A stretch of 64,000 bases of DNA from Altererythrobacter sp. KTW20L (GCF_023501975.1 NZ_JAMFLH010000007.1:62001-126000), one strand, 5' to 3'. Positions 38,421-46,847 are shown, counted from the first letter of the stretch. The notes: a model not told the origin generated them from the sequence alone. Translations and numbers: made by a program.

Positions 38421-40039
38421 ACTGGCACCCGCGCTTGCTTGGAGGGACGCGCAATGCGCCGAGCACCTTCGGCAATCGCCAGCACGGCGGCAGCGGCTGC
38501 ATCAATGCGGCCCAGCGAACGCGCCTTCGCCAGCTTGTGATTGCCTGCCGGATCGACCAGCGTGATTGCATCCGCAAAGGCAGAGCGCAGCAACAGGCTA
38601 GGCACGGTCTTAACTTCGCCATCGAACAGCGCCCGCCGGAAACGCTCAATATCCTCTGCGCCGTCTTTCCAGCCGAACCCGCGCCAGATGAAAGGCACGC
38701 GGCCCAGCCCGGCCTTTTCCATTGCTTCGACAAATTCGGCATGGCGGAACCGGTCGCCAACAATGCAGGCTGGCGTGATGCCATCAAGCTGGCGCACCAC
38801 TTCGGCCAGCCATCGGCCAGCCGGAACGGTATTCTCGCCCATGACGGACAATTCGCCGCGTTCCTGCATTTCGACATAGCGCCCGCCAACACCATCGGAC
38901 GCGCCACGATCGGCAAGGCCCGGCTTCGCAGGGAAGGTGCCCAGCGCCTCCAATCGTCCGGTTTCCGGCCAGTAAAAGGCGACAGCGGACATTGACCGGC
39001 TTCCGCCCAGATCGGTGCCGCAAATGCAAATGCCTTCGCGGGCTGGCAGATCGTCCGGCGCAACCTCTGCCGACAGCCATTCATCAACCGTCACCAGCAC
39101 CGAACGGTCTTCGCTCGATACACGCTCATTGCGGTTAAGGTTGCGGAAGCTGGATAGGGCAGAACCGCCGCGCGCTATCGCCCGCCGTGCCTGCGCCACC
39201 AGCCAATCGGCACTTGCTCCGATGCCTTCGGCAGCCCCCGGATTGGCTATAAGCAGGCTTTCCAGATCGTCCGCAGGCAAGCCGAATGCAGGCCGATGTT
39301 CTTGCACATAGCTGCCCGGTGGCGGTTCATCGAGCCAGCGGCTAAATGTGTTCGCATCATCGGGGGCGGACGTGGAGATAATGAGCGCCTTGCCGTCGCG
39401 CTTGCCCAAGCCGGACAGAATGGCATTTTCCAGCGCGTCGCCTTTGTCGCGCTCCCATGCGGCCCGTTCGTCCAAAATTGCGAGCGTAGGAGCACCGCCC
39501 AGGATCGACTTGCCATCGGCAGGAATGACGCGGATCAGGCCGCCGCCATTGGCCTTATATTCGACTTCGAGCTTTGCCCCGCGCCGGATGATAAACAGAT
39601 CCTGCTCGGCATCCGGCAGGCCCTCAATGAAGCCGACAACAAACTGAAATGCCGTGCGGGCTTGATCGCGGTTCCGGGCTGCGAGGATAATCTCCCGGTG
39701 CGGCTGCGTATCCCAAACGCCCATGACGCTGCCCAGCGCAACGCCAGCGGCCAAAGCGGTCTTGGCATTGCCGCGACCGATTGAGAGGCAGGCAACCATG
39801 ACACCCGCTACAAAAGCGCCCCGGATAAACTGGCGCTGATACTCTGCCAGCTTCAATGGCTGCCCGGCTTTGGGGCCTTCCGGCACCTTCAAAGTGCCCA
39901 AAAATTCAATGACGGTTTCGGCAGTCCCGGAATTTTTTTCAGGGAGAGAGAAAGGAACAGCCCGCCCCTCGGCGTTATCCCCCTCCCACGATGTGCCCGG
40001 CATTGGGACCAAATCTGCCGCCCCGGCTGCTCTGCTCAT
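38411..40039 (-). CDS. Phage terminase large subunit
   Basis: Packaging motor with ATPase and nuclease domains. The 542-residue protein has a Walker A-like GRGNAKT (in LSIGRGNAKTALAAGVAL), a Walker B in PTLAILDERAAWERDKG, and the coupling segment AIDALIISTSAPDD-like GKALIISTSAP. Its nuclease domain starts ICICGTDLGGSRSMSAVAFYWPE. The ATG overlaps the stop of the preceding neck gene (ATGA at 40036-40039). No gene recognisable as a small terminase is found in the element, so DNA recognition may depend on another element protein or on the helper phage. Confidence 0.92.
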   Translation of the reverse strand: MSRAAGAADLVPMPGTSWEGDNAEGRAVPFSLPEKNSGTAETVIEFLGTLKVPEGPKAGQPLKLAEYQRQFIRGAFVAGVMVACLSIGRGNAKTALAAGVALGSVMGVWDTQPHREIILAARNRDQARTAFQFVVGFIEGLPDAEQDLFIIRRGAKLEVEYKANGGGLIRVIPADGKSILGGAPTLAILDERAAWERDKGDALENAILSGLGKRDGKALIISTSAPDDANTFSRWLDEPPPGSYVQEHRPAFGLPADDLESLLIANPGAAEGIGASADWLVAQARRAIARGGSALSSFRNLNRNERVSSEDRSVLVTVDEWLSAEVAPDDLPAREGICICGTDLGGSRSMSAVAFYWPETGRLEALGTFPAKPGLADRGASDGVGGRYVEMQERGELSVMGENTVPAGRWLAEVVRQLDGITPACIVGDRFRHAEFVEAMEKAGLGRVPFIWRGFGWKDGAEDIERFRRALFDGEVKTVPSLLLRSAFADAITLVDPAGNHKLAKARSLGRIDAAAAAVLAIAEGARRIARPSKQARVPVWA

Positions 40040-40398
40040 GCCCGCGCTTGCACTGCGAAATGCAGCGCCCCGCCGGGTCGCGAATGAACCGCCGATGCCG
40101 ACAGGATGGTGTAGCTCTCACTGCCCACGCTGATCGTATCGGCAGGCAGCGGCGGGTTGAGCTCTTCCGTCACTGGCGCTGCCAGCACGCCTAACAGGTC
40201 ATCGACCTGCACCATGGATGCAGCGACAAGCTCCGTCTCGGCAGCAGTGGCAATGAACCGCAGGGTTTCGGAAATTTCCACCGGGGGATTAGGTGGGTCC
40301 CATTCATTGACCGGCGGCGCACCCGGCATAAACCGCGACAACACAACATCGCCGCCATACTTGGCGAGTAGTCGAGCATTGACGGCAGTAAATGTCAT
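40036..40398 (-). CDS. Putative head-closure/neck protein
   Basis: This 120-residue protein is the first gene of the head operon. Its N-terminus (FTAVNARLLAKYGGDVVLSRF) and its C-terminal strand pair (ISVGSESYTILSASAVHSRPGGALHFAVQAR) resemble the pattern of small phage head-completion proteins that cap the connector. It occupies the position where a small terminase usually lies, but its predicted beta-rich make-up does not suggest a DNA-binding TerS. The call rests on pattern and context. Confidence 0.45.
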   Translation of the reverse strand: MTFTAVNARLLAKYGGDVVLSRFMPGAPPVNEWDPPNPPVEISETLRFIATAAETELVAASMVQVDDLLGVLAAPVTEELNPPLPADTISVGSESYTILSASAVHSRPGGALHFAVQARA

Positions 40399-40429
40399 GC
40401 CGACAATATAGCATCATGGGCAATAGTGG

Positions 40430-40460
40430 GTAAGTATCACATTCCGTAACTATCAGTAAC
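40430..40460. promoter_or_regulatory. Direct repeats upstream of the head operon
   Basis: GTAAGTATCA (40430-40439) and GTAACTATCA (40446-40455) repeat with a 16-base period and one mismatch. A further GTAAC follows at 40456-40460. They lie 32-62 bases upstream of the first head gene in an AT-rich stretch, where an activator such as the AlpA-like protein would be expected to bind. Confidence 0.45.
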
Positions 40461-40502
40461 GAATAGATGCACCGAAATATTCTATTCAGGAAAATCAGGT
40501 GC

Positions 40503-40599
40503 GTGACAGCGTGACACCCCTAAAGGGGTGTGTCACGTCACGTCACGCCATACACCGCGTGACAATTTGAGCTTTGTCACGTGACGTCACGCTTGTCAC
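40503..40599. repeat. Cluster of ten GTCAC/GTGAC units (iteron-like)
   Basis: GTGAC or its complement GTCAC occurs at 40503, 40511, 40532, 40537, 40542, 40559, 40576, 40581, 40586 and 40595. Several copies are contiguous (GTCACGTCACGTCAC), and a stem-loop is built from ACACCCC and GGGGTGT (40514-40532). The cluster overlaps the 3' end of the helicase gene and adjoins an AT-rich stretch (40399-40500). This arrangement fits a replication origin for the RepA-like helicase or a packaging recognition site. Confidence 0.6.
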
Positions 40600-41791
40600 G
40601 CTGCATGGCGATGGTAATCTTTACTTCCGCATTAGCAGTTGAATAGACGTCACCCTCGCGGGTCAGCACCCCCGCTTTCATCAATGCCGCCGCGCCACGA
40701 TTGAAGGCCGTCCGCTCTGTGCCGGGCTTGCCCCCTATATGCTTGGTATAGAAGGCGGTGCGCCAATCCTCTATATTGAGGCCCTGAAAGCCCGTGTCTG
40801 GGTCAAAGACGCCATGAGCCGCTGCCGCCTCAATGAAAGTATCGCGAGCCAGCCGGGTGCCCTTATTCAGCTTGGCTGGCGCATCGCCGCTGTTGCCGAC
40901 CTCGGCTGGCATAAGGACGCCGGACGTTACCGGCTCGCCATCCTCATCCACAAAGCCCAAGTCGATCACTTCCAACGCAAACCACTCATCCGCGCGTTCG
41001 GCAGCTTCTTTCATCTTGGTGTTTATGACGCAGACGGGCGAAAACTTATCCTTGCGTTCGAGGATATACTCAAAATCCATCGCCCCAAATGCCGCCGATG
41101 AACCACGGCCACGGCGTTTCGCGTCCCATCCGGTATGATGCGCAACGATGATGGTGCATCCGGGCCAGTTGCCCCGCAGGTCATCCATCGCCGCGATGAA
41201 GTCGTTCATGTCCGAAGTGGCATTCTCATCACCGGGACCAAGGTTGCGCGCTAATGTATCCACGACGATCAAAGATGGTGGCCCATGGATTGCGACAAGC
41301 TCACGAATGGCAGCGGTCACATCCGCCGCGTTCACCTTGTCGAGAAACCGTGCGCCACGATCAGAGGTAAAAACCCTCACCTTGGAGCGGTCGATGCCAT
41401 TTTTGCGCGCCCATGCGTCAACGCGGTTCGCGAGGCCATTATGGCCCTCGGCTGCGATATAGAAGACAGTGCCCTGTCTTACTCGCGCCCCGTAGAATGG
41501 CGTCCCGGACGCCACGCATAACGCCATGGCTAGCGCGAAGAACGACTTGAACGAACCGGGCGCGCCGACAATGAATCCAAGGGCCTCCGTCTCGACCCAC
41601 TTGTGAATGTGAAATTCGGGCGCCTTCGCCACCAGATCAGCGACATGTGTGAAGGTGAATTTCGGCCTCTCCGTCTTCTCTCCCGCACCGGGCGCAGCCT
41701 TTGCCTTGCCCCCCTCAGTCTTCTTCTGGCGCGCTTCAGCCTCAGCGGCAGCATCTAGCGCTTCCCACTCGGAAATATCATCATCAAGCAT
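40577..41791 (-). CDS. RepA-like AAA (RecA-fold) replicative helicase
   Basis: The 404-residue protein (ATG at 41791 with an upstream GGGAAAG ribosome site; an ATG at 41812 is also in frame) has a Walker A GAPGSFKS, Walker B SLIVVDTLARNLGPGDENATSDM, a sensor region TIIVAHHTGWDAKRRGRGSSA and the late RepA-type sequence NTKMKEAAERADEWFALEVIDLG. This matches hexameric RepA/AAA_25 helicases of plasmids and satellites. A short helical N-terminal region precedes the ATPase, and a winged-helix-like C-terminus follows. It is the likely replication initiator or helicase of the element. No separate primase gene is seen. Confidence 0.85.
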   Translation of the reverse strand: MLDDDISEWEALDAAAEAEARQKKTEGGKAKAAPGAGEKTERPKFTFTHVADLVAKAPEFHIHKWVETEALGFIVGAPGSFKSFFALAMALCVASGTPFYGARVRQGTVFYIAAEGHNGLANRVDAWARKNGIDRSKVRVFTSDRGARFLDKVNAADVTAAIRELVAIHGPPSLIVVDTLARNLGPGDENATSDMNDFIAAMDDLRGNWPGCTIIVAHHTGWDAKRRGRGSSAAFGAMDFEYILERKDKFSPVCVINTKMKEAAERADEWFALEVIDLGFVDEDGEPVTSGVLMPAEVGNSGDAPAKLNKGTRLARDTFIEAAAAHGVFDPDTGFQGLNIEDWRTAFYTKHIGGKPGTERTAFNRGAAALMKAGVLTREGDVYSTANAEVKITIAMQRDKRDVT

Positions 41792-42326
41792 TGTCGCCGC
41801 TTTCCCGAACATCGGCAGTGCGCGCGAGAATGCAGCCGGGAATATCGGCCACAGGCAGGCCGTGGATTTGCTCGCTGGTAGCGGTTCGGAGTTCCAGCAA
41901 CAGGCCGCAGACCTGCGCCATCAGCCCCCATGTGCGGCCTTTCGCATAGCTTGCGGCAGGATCGGCAGAGAGGTGCGCGACATCGAACAACTGCGCCGCG
42001 AATTGCGGCATTGCATCAATGCACTCGCGCAGGCCCTCATTGCTGGCAGCCAATGCGAACGCCGCAAGGTGCAGAGCGCCTTCATGCTCCACGATTTTGG
42101 ATTGCTCAAAGATACTGGCGAGCATTTCAGCGGCAGGATGCTTCTCGAACGCCTTTCGCTGCAATGGCTTGTCGCCATGCTTGTTGCGCCACGCTTCAAT
42201 GAGCGCATTCCATCTGGCGACTTCCGCACGGGCACTTTCGCCACGCTCTCGGAGGTATTCATGGAGGCCGGAAAGGTCATCTTCGCCTTGAATTTCCGGC
42301 GCAGCTTGGGTATGGTTTTCGGACAT
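41784..42326 (-). CDS. Element protein of unknown function
   Basis: A 180-residue, mostly helical, acidic protein directly upstream of the helicase gene and overlapping it by eight bases. Visible features are LHEYLRERGESARAEVARWNALIEAW near the start and a long alanine/leucine-rich helical middle. There is no signal peptide, membrane helix or recognised motif. Coupling to the helicase suggests a role in replication or regulation. Confidence 0.7.
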   Translation of the reverse strand: MSENHTQAAPEIQGEDDLSGLHEYLRERGESARAEVARWNALIEAWRNKHGDKPLQRKAFEKHPAAEMLASIFEQSKIVEHEGALHLAAFALAASNEGLRECIDAMPQFAAQLFDVAHLSADPAASYAKGRTWGLMAQVCGLLLELRTATSEQIHGLPVADIPGCILARTADVRESGDNA

Positions 42327-42376
42327 GATAATTCCCCGCCCGCAGACGCGCCAACGTCTCGCGGGCGTTTCTTTCT

Positions 42377-42550
42377 TTAGATTTCAGCATGATACGAAAT
42401 ACGACAGCCTAGCAGCACCGCCTCGTGCATGGCAGTTTGTCGCGCTCCGGCATAAGTCTCGAAGAAAAGGCGAACGCCTTCCTGGCCATCGGTCTCGATA
42501 TACCAGTATCCGCTGCCATCGAGATTTCGCCAAAGATGAACGGTCTTCAT
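42377..42550 (-). CDS. Small element protein of unknown function
   Basis: The ATG at 42548-42550 overlaps the stop of the AlpA-like gene (ATGA) and gives 57 residues beginning MKTVHLWRNLDGSGYWYIE. An in-frame ATG at 42577 would overlap that gene further. The composition is aromatic and beta-like. No family is recognised; the coupling supports translation. Confidence 0.55.
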   Translation of the reverse strand: MKTVHLWRNLDGSGYWYIETDGQEGVRLFFETYAGARQTAMHEAVLLGCRISYHAEI

Positions 42551-42735
42551 GCCGCCACCTCGCGCGAATTGATCCATTCGAGGATTTCGGCTTCACGATA
42601 GAAATTGCGGTTACGAATTTTGACAGGGCGAGGAAGGTTCAGCGTTTCGTCGCGCTGATACCGCCATTCTGTCATCGCGCTGATACCGCCTAGAAGCTCA
42701 CGAGCGTTCGCGGCAGTTATTAACTTGTTGGGCAT
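42547..42735 (-). CDS. AlpA-like helix-turn-helix regulator
   Basis: From the ATG at 42735, with GGAG nine bases upstream, the product has 62 residues. It has a winged-helix/MerR-like layout: NKLITAANARELLGGISAMTEWRYQ, then LPRPVKIRNRNFYREAEILEWINSR. The last part is the conserved AlpA/Xis ending in which a basic strand is followed by an I-x-x-W-I helix. AlpA-type proteins act as excisionase or as activators in P4-like satellites and PICIs. Confidence 0.82.
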   Translation of the reverse strand: MPNKLITAANARELLGGISAMTEWRYQRDETLNLPRPVKIRNRNFYREAEILEWINSREVAA

Positions 42736-42813
42736 GTCTGGGTCTCCGTTACAACTTGAGAGACCTCCTATTAAGAGCACCCCGCACAGGATTGCACGAC
42801 GACTTTTCAGCAA

Positions 42814-43284
42814 TTAAGCGTCGGAGTTTATTTCCGCTATGTAGGCGTCAAATTCGTCATCGGTCATAAACATGGCTTTGGCTGCGTCGCGATGGCTAGA
42901 GAATGCCTTCTGCTCCATATACTTCACCCGGTCGCTAACGGTTCGTGCACCGCAACCTATCTCCTTGGCGGTATCGTTAATGGCGCACGTCCTCATCCGG
43001 TCGCCCTTGTCCGCCAGCAGCCGCATATGCTTACAGAACGTGGCGTAAGTCCTTATCGCCTTGGCCAGCTTCAAATCCGGCGGGTCTTTTGGACGCTTGG
43101 CGGGCTTCACGTTTTCGCCAAGTATCTCATTAGCTAGCCAATCTCGTTCGAATTCGAACAACGCCACGGCTGGATCGCGCAGGCGTTCGGCCAAAATACT
43201 CGGGTCGCCACTTTTAGCGGCTTTTATTGCTTTATGGGCTGATACGGCGTTGGGGCCGATGATTTGTGAAATATCAATCGCCAT
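42814..43284 (-). CDS. Element protein with putative HTH, unknown function
   Basis: The ATG at 43282-43284 overlaps the integrase stop (ATGA) and gives 156 residues; a longer upstream frame lacks conservation. It is helical and basic in the middle (ENVKPAKRPKDPPDLKLAKAIR). It has a segment NDTAKEIGCGARTVSDRVKYM that looks like a helix-turn-helix. It could be a DNA-binding regulator or replication accessory protein. Confidence 0.65.
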   Translation of the reverse strand: MAIDISQIIGPNAVSAHKAIKAAKSGDPSILAERLRDPAVALFEFERDWLANEILGENVKPAKRPKDPPDLKLAKAIRTYATFCKHMRLLADKGDRMRTCAINDTAKEIGCGARTVSDRVKYMEQKAFSSHRDAAKAMFMTDDEFDAYIAEINSDA

Positions 43285-44534
43285 CACCCCGCCTCCGCCA
43301 GCCGCACAACATTGTCCGGCTTGCCTTCGACAAGCTCCATCACGAACCGGCCCCAAGCTTCCATCGCCTGCCGCTTTTCCGGCGCATAATCGTGGCGTTG
43401 ATACACCGATACAATCCCGGCAGCGGTCCCGGAAACATGATTGAGACAGGCTTCCGTCACGCGCACTGGAATTGCCAGCCGCGCCATTCCTGTTGCTGCC
43501 GTCCGCCGCAGATCGTGGAAGGTCCAGTGCGGTATCTCGACAGACCCCTTGCGGTCCATTGCGGCACCCTCTGTCATCTTGTCTTTCAGGCTGGCCAGCC
43601 CCTTTGCAAATCCAGACACTGGCGTCTTGCCGGTGGTGGTGAACACAAGGCCACTGCCTCCAACACGCGGAACACTGGCCAGCACTTCCAGCGCGGCAGT
43701 GGAAAGCGGCACGTCATGCGCCCGCCCATTCTTCACCCTATCGGCTGGCAAGCTCCACAGATCGCCCTCAATCTCGGCATAAGGCATTGCGGCAACCTCC
43801 TGCCGCCGCTGGCCTGTCAGCAATGACAGCTTCCCGAATGGCCCCCATGGATAGCCCGCCTTTTCGCAGGCTTGCCAGAACCAGCGGATTTCGTCGTCTG
43901 TCAACACGCGGTCGCGGGCAACCTCCTTCGCCACCGGCTTCACGCTGGCAGCGGGATTGATGGCAAGAATGTCGCGCTCCACACACCAGTTGAAAAACTT
44001 GCTCGCATAGGCCCGCACGCGATTTGCCGTGGTGACACGCCCGCTATCCGCAATCCCGTCCAGCAGGTCGATAACATCGCGCTTCGTGATTTCGTGAATG
44101 TCGCGGTCGCCCCATTTGGCGACAATGGATTGATCTAATGCGCGCCGCACTCCTGCCCCGCTGCGCAGCTTGGACAAGTGGCGCTTGTCGAATTGCTCGA
44201 CCAGCGTTTTCACCTTGTCTCGTTCGGTAAGCTGCGCCTCGCGCATATCAGCCTTGGCGGCCTTCTTTGCTATTGCCGGATTGTGGCCATGCTCGACCGC
44301 TTGGAGCGCATCAGTAGCGGCTGCGCGGGCATCGCCTACACCCATGACAGGCCAGCGCCCCAAGGTCAGCTTGGCGGGCTTGCCTGCGAACCGATAGCGC
44401 AAGGCCCAGCTCTTAGCGCCGCCCGGCTGCACCACGATATACAGGCCCGATAGCGCCGGGTCCGGCAGTTCAATCCGCCTGCCAGGGTCAGGCTTGATTG
44501 CCTCAACGCCCTTGGTCGTAAAGCCGCGCGCCAT
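43284..44534 (-). CDS. int: Tyrosine-type integrase, P4 family
   Basis: The ATG at 44532-44534, preceded by AGAGGAG at ten bases, gives 416 residues; a start at 44573 is less likely. The protein has the N-terminal DUF4102 arm-binding domain (TTKGVEAIKPDPGRRIELPDP, YIVVQPGGAKSWALRYRF) and a SAM-like core-binding domain. The catalytic domain has R in LLTGQRRQEV, HDLRR in TFHDLRRTAATGMARL, a conserved late H in CLNHVSG and the nucleophile in IVSVYQRHDY. It lies next to the right attachment site and is transcribed inward. P4-type integrases usually target tRNA genes, as here. Confidence 0.95.
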   Translation of the reverse strand: MARGFTTKGVEAIKPDPGRRIELPDPALSGLYIVVQPGGAKSWALRYRFAGKPAKLTLGRWPVMGVGDARAAATDALQAVEHGHNPAIAKKAAKADMREAQLTERDKVKTLVEQFDKRHLSKLRSGAGVRRALDQSIVAKWGDRDIHEITKRDVIDLLDGIADSGRVTTANRVRAYASKFFNWCVERDILAINPAASVKPVAKEVARDRVLTDDEIRWFWQACEKAGYPWGPFGKLSLLTGQRRQEVAAMPYAEIEGDLWSLPADRVKNGRAHDVPLSTAALEVLASVPRVGGSGLVFTTTGKTPVSGFAKGLASLKDKMTEGAAMDRKGSVEIPHWTFHDLRRTAATGMARLAIPVRVTEACLNHVSGTAAGIVSVYQRHDYAPEKRQAMEAWGRFVMELVEGKPDNVVRLAEAG

Positions 44535-44550
44535 AGTCAAATGCTCCTCT

Positions 44551-44596
44551 GGGGTAACGCTGGGGTAACACATTCAGGCGTTTTGGCCCGTTACCC
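44551..44596 (+). repeat. Paired GGGGTAAC repeats near the right end
   Basis: GGGGTAAC occurs at 44551-44558 and 44562-44569 (11-base spacing), with one inverted GTTACCC at 44590-44596. The pair matches the one near the left end (33867-33886). The location between integrase start and attachment site suits arm-type or excisionase sites that could also regulate int. Confidence 0.5.
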
Positions 44597-44703
44597 GGCG
44601 TTAGTATCAGAGCATAACAACAGCCGCAATAGCGCCTATTTCAGTAGGATACGGCGCTAAAGACGTTTTGATTAGTTAGGCGGCGATAGGGGGCTAAATT
44701 TGT

Positions 44704-44748
44704 CTCTTAATCAGCGGGTCCTAGGTTCGAGCCCTAGTGCGTCCACCA
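44704..44748 (+). repeat. Attachment site copy at the far end (att, right)
   Basis: This is an exact 45-base copy of the 3' part of tRNA-Lys (33765-33809), from the anticodon loop to CCA, without the 5' half of the gene. It is preceded by element DNA and followed by CCCTTTCCC of the host. It marks the distal boundary of the element. Confidence 0.93.
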
Positions 44749-44816
44749 CCCTTTCCCATTCCATCATTTCCAGCGCCTGGTAGCGCTCAATCTTTCTTGC
44801 AACCGTTCTGGACCCC

Positions 44817-46847
44817 TTGCGTTCGGACAGGCATAATGCCCCCTTGCAGGAAGATGAATTGCCCGATCCGCTCTTGAATGAAGCGCGCCCTCCCCGGAAG
44901 TCGGCGAGGATCCAGGTCAATCCGCCTGTCTTCTTCATATCGGCCGGTCTGATTTTCACCTTTGCGGTGCTGGGAGCGCTGTTTGCCGAACAGGCCGCCA
45001 TGCTGTTTGCGCAGGTCCAGGCCTTTATCGTGGCCGATTTCGGCTGGTTCTATGTCGGCGCTGTTGCCGGGTTCCTCTTCTTCGTCATCTACCTGATGCT
45101 CAGCCGCCATGGCGAGATCAAACTGGGGCCGGACGATAGTGAGCCCGATTACAGTTACCTGTCATGGTTCGCCATGCTGTTCAGCGCCGGAATGGGTATT
45201 GGCCTTGTGTTCTTCGGCGTGGCCGAGCCGATCCAGCACTATGCCGCACCGCCGGTGGGCGAATCAGGGACGGTGGAGGCTGCCCGGCAGGCGATGGTGC
45301 TGACTTTCCTCCACTGGGGCCTGCACGCCTGGGCCATCTATATCGTGGTCGGCCTGGCGCTGGCCTATTTCTCGTTTCGCCGCGGGCTGCCACTGGCGCT
45401 GCGTTCGCCGCTGTTCCCGCTGATCGGGCGCAGGATCTATGGCCCGATCGGACACTCGGTCGATATCTTCGCTGTCATCGGCACGATGTTCGGGGTCGCC
45501 ACCTCGCTTGGCCTCGGCGTGCTGCAGGTCAATGCCGGGTTCAATTACCTGTTCGGGCTACCCATTGCCGTTTCCAACCAGCTGCTGCTGATCGCGGGCA
45601 TAACCGGCATTGCCACCGTGTCGGTCTTCCTGGGGCTGGACCGGGGTGTGAAGCGGCTGTCCGAGCTCAACATCATCCTGGCTGTCCTGCTGCTGGTTTT
45701 CGTGCTGGTGGCCGGGCCGACGATCTTCCTGCTCGATGCTTACCTGCAGAACATCGGCGCCTATCTTGATTCACTGATCCAGCGGACCTTCCGCCTCTAT
45801 GCCTACGAGCCGAACCCGTGGCTGGGCAGCTGGACCCTGTTCTACTGGGGCTGGTGGATCGCCTGGTCGCCGTTCGTGGGCATGTTCATTGCCCGCATCT
45901 CGCGCGGACGCACGATCCGCGAATTCATCAGTGGAGTTCTCCTGGTGCCGGTCCTGTTCAGCTTCCTGTGGATGACAGTATTCGGCAACACGGCCATCTG
46001 GCTGGACATGGGCGGCGTGGCGCCGATTGCCGAGACTGCGCTCAACAACCTTCCGGTGGCCCTGTTCGCAACGCTGGAGGCGCTGCCCCTGGGCGCCATC
46101 ACATCGCTTATCGCCACTTTGTTGATCATCACCTTTTTTGTGACCTCGGCGGATTCGGGCGCCCTGGTGATCGATACGATCACGTCCGGGGCTGCCGTGG
46201 ATACACCGGTATGGCAGCGCATCTTCTGGGCCATCAGCGCCGGTACGATTGCAGGAGTGCTGCTGTTGGCTGGCGGGCTGGAAGCCTTGCAGACCGCCGC
46301 CATCGCCAGTGCGCTGCCCTTTGCCGTGATCATGATATTCATCTGCTTCGGCCTGCTGCGGGCATTGCAAATGGAGGCCTCCGGCTCAGCCATCGACCTG
46401 TCGGGAGCGACGATCGCCGCTGCGGATCCCGAACTTGGTTGGCACCAACGCCTTACCTCGCTGGTCCATCACTACACCGCCGAACAGATTGCCAGCTTCA
46501 TCGGCGATACGGCGCGGCCCGCGCTCGAAGCCGTGGCGGAGCGGATGAGGGAAAGCGGTTTTGCCCCCGAATTGGCCGTGGAGGCCGACCGCCTGGACCT
46601 GACCATTCCGCATGGCGAACGCGGCGCTTTCAGCTACGCCGTCCGCTCCCGCAGCTTCCTGGCCGCCAGCTTCATGTGGGCCGAGACCCGCAAGTCTGGT
46701 CGCGGCGAACAGCGCCATTACCGGGCCATGGCGCACACATCCGAAGCCAACCCGCCGCACGATGTCACCGGGTTCACCCAGGACCAGATCATCAACGACC
46801 TGCTCAACCGCTACGCCCGGTTCCGCCACAGCCACCGGATCGAATGA
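44817..46847 (+). CDS. BCCT-family (betaine/choline/carnitine) transporter
   Basis: Secondary transporter for quaternary ammonium compounds or other osmolytes. The 676-residue protein has about 12 membrane helices. It shows the BCCT signatures GMGIGLVFFGVAEP (substrate/sodium region) and the tryptophan-rich WTLFYWGWWIAWSPFVGMFIARISRGRTIREF. A roughly 160-residue soluble C-terminal tail resembles the BetT-type regulatory domain. The TTG at 44817 is the first usable start and its choice is uncertain. It lies 68 bases after the element and was presumably next to the tRNA before insertion. Confidence 0.92.
   Translation: MRSDRHNAPLQEDELPDPLLNEARPPRKSARIQVNPPVFFISAGLIFTFAVLGALFAEQAAMLFAQVQAFIVADFGWFYVGAVAGFLFFVIYLMLSRHGEIKLGPDDSEPDYSYLSWFAMLFSAGMGIGLVFFGVAEPIQHYAAPPVGESGTVEAARQAMVLTFLHWGLHAWAIYIVVGLALAYFSFRRGLPLALRSPLFPLIGRRIYGPIGHSVDIFAVIGTMFGVATSLGLGVLQVNAGFNYLFGLPIAVSNQLLLIAGITGIATVSVFLGLDRGVKRLSELNIILAVLLLVFVLVAGPTIFLLDAYLQNIGAYLDSLIQRTFRLYAYEPNPWLGSWTLFYWGWWIAWSPFVGMFIARISRGRTIREFISGVLLVPVLFSFLWMTVFGNTAIWLDMGGVAPIAETALNNLPVALFATLEALPLGAITSLIATLLIITFFVTSADSGALVIDTITSGAAVDTPVWQRIFWAISAGTIAGVLLLAGGLEALQTAAIASALPFAVIMIFICFGLLRALQMEASGSAIDLSGATIAAADPELGWHQRLTSLVHHYTAEQIASFIGDTARPALEAVAERMRESGFAPELAVEADRLDLTIPHGERGAFSYAVRSRSFLAASFMWAETRKSGRGEQRHYRAMAHTSEANPPHDVTGFTQDQIINDLLNRYARFRHSHRIE

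Noticed and set aside
34595-40398. Gene transfer agent (RcGTA-type) head cluster
   Set aside because: GTA clusters of Alphaproteobacteria are not flanked by att repeats or an integrase and include tail genes. This block is inside a tRNA-integrated element.
42736-42813. Lipoprotein-like leader (lipobox LSSC) fused in frame before the AlpA-like protein
   Set aside because: AlpA-type regulators are cytoplasmic and about 60-70 residues. A good ribosome site precedes the ATG at 42735, so the leader is most likely chance sequence.
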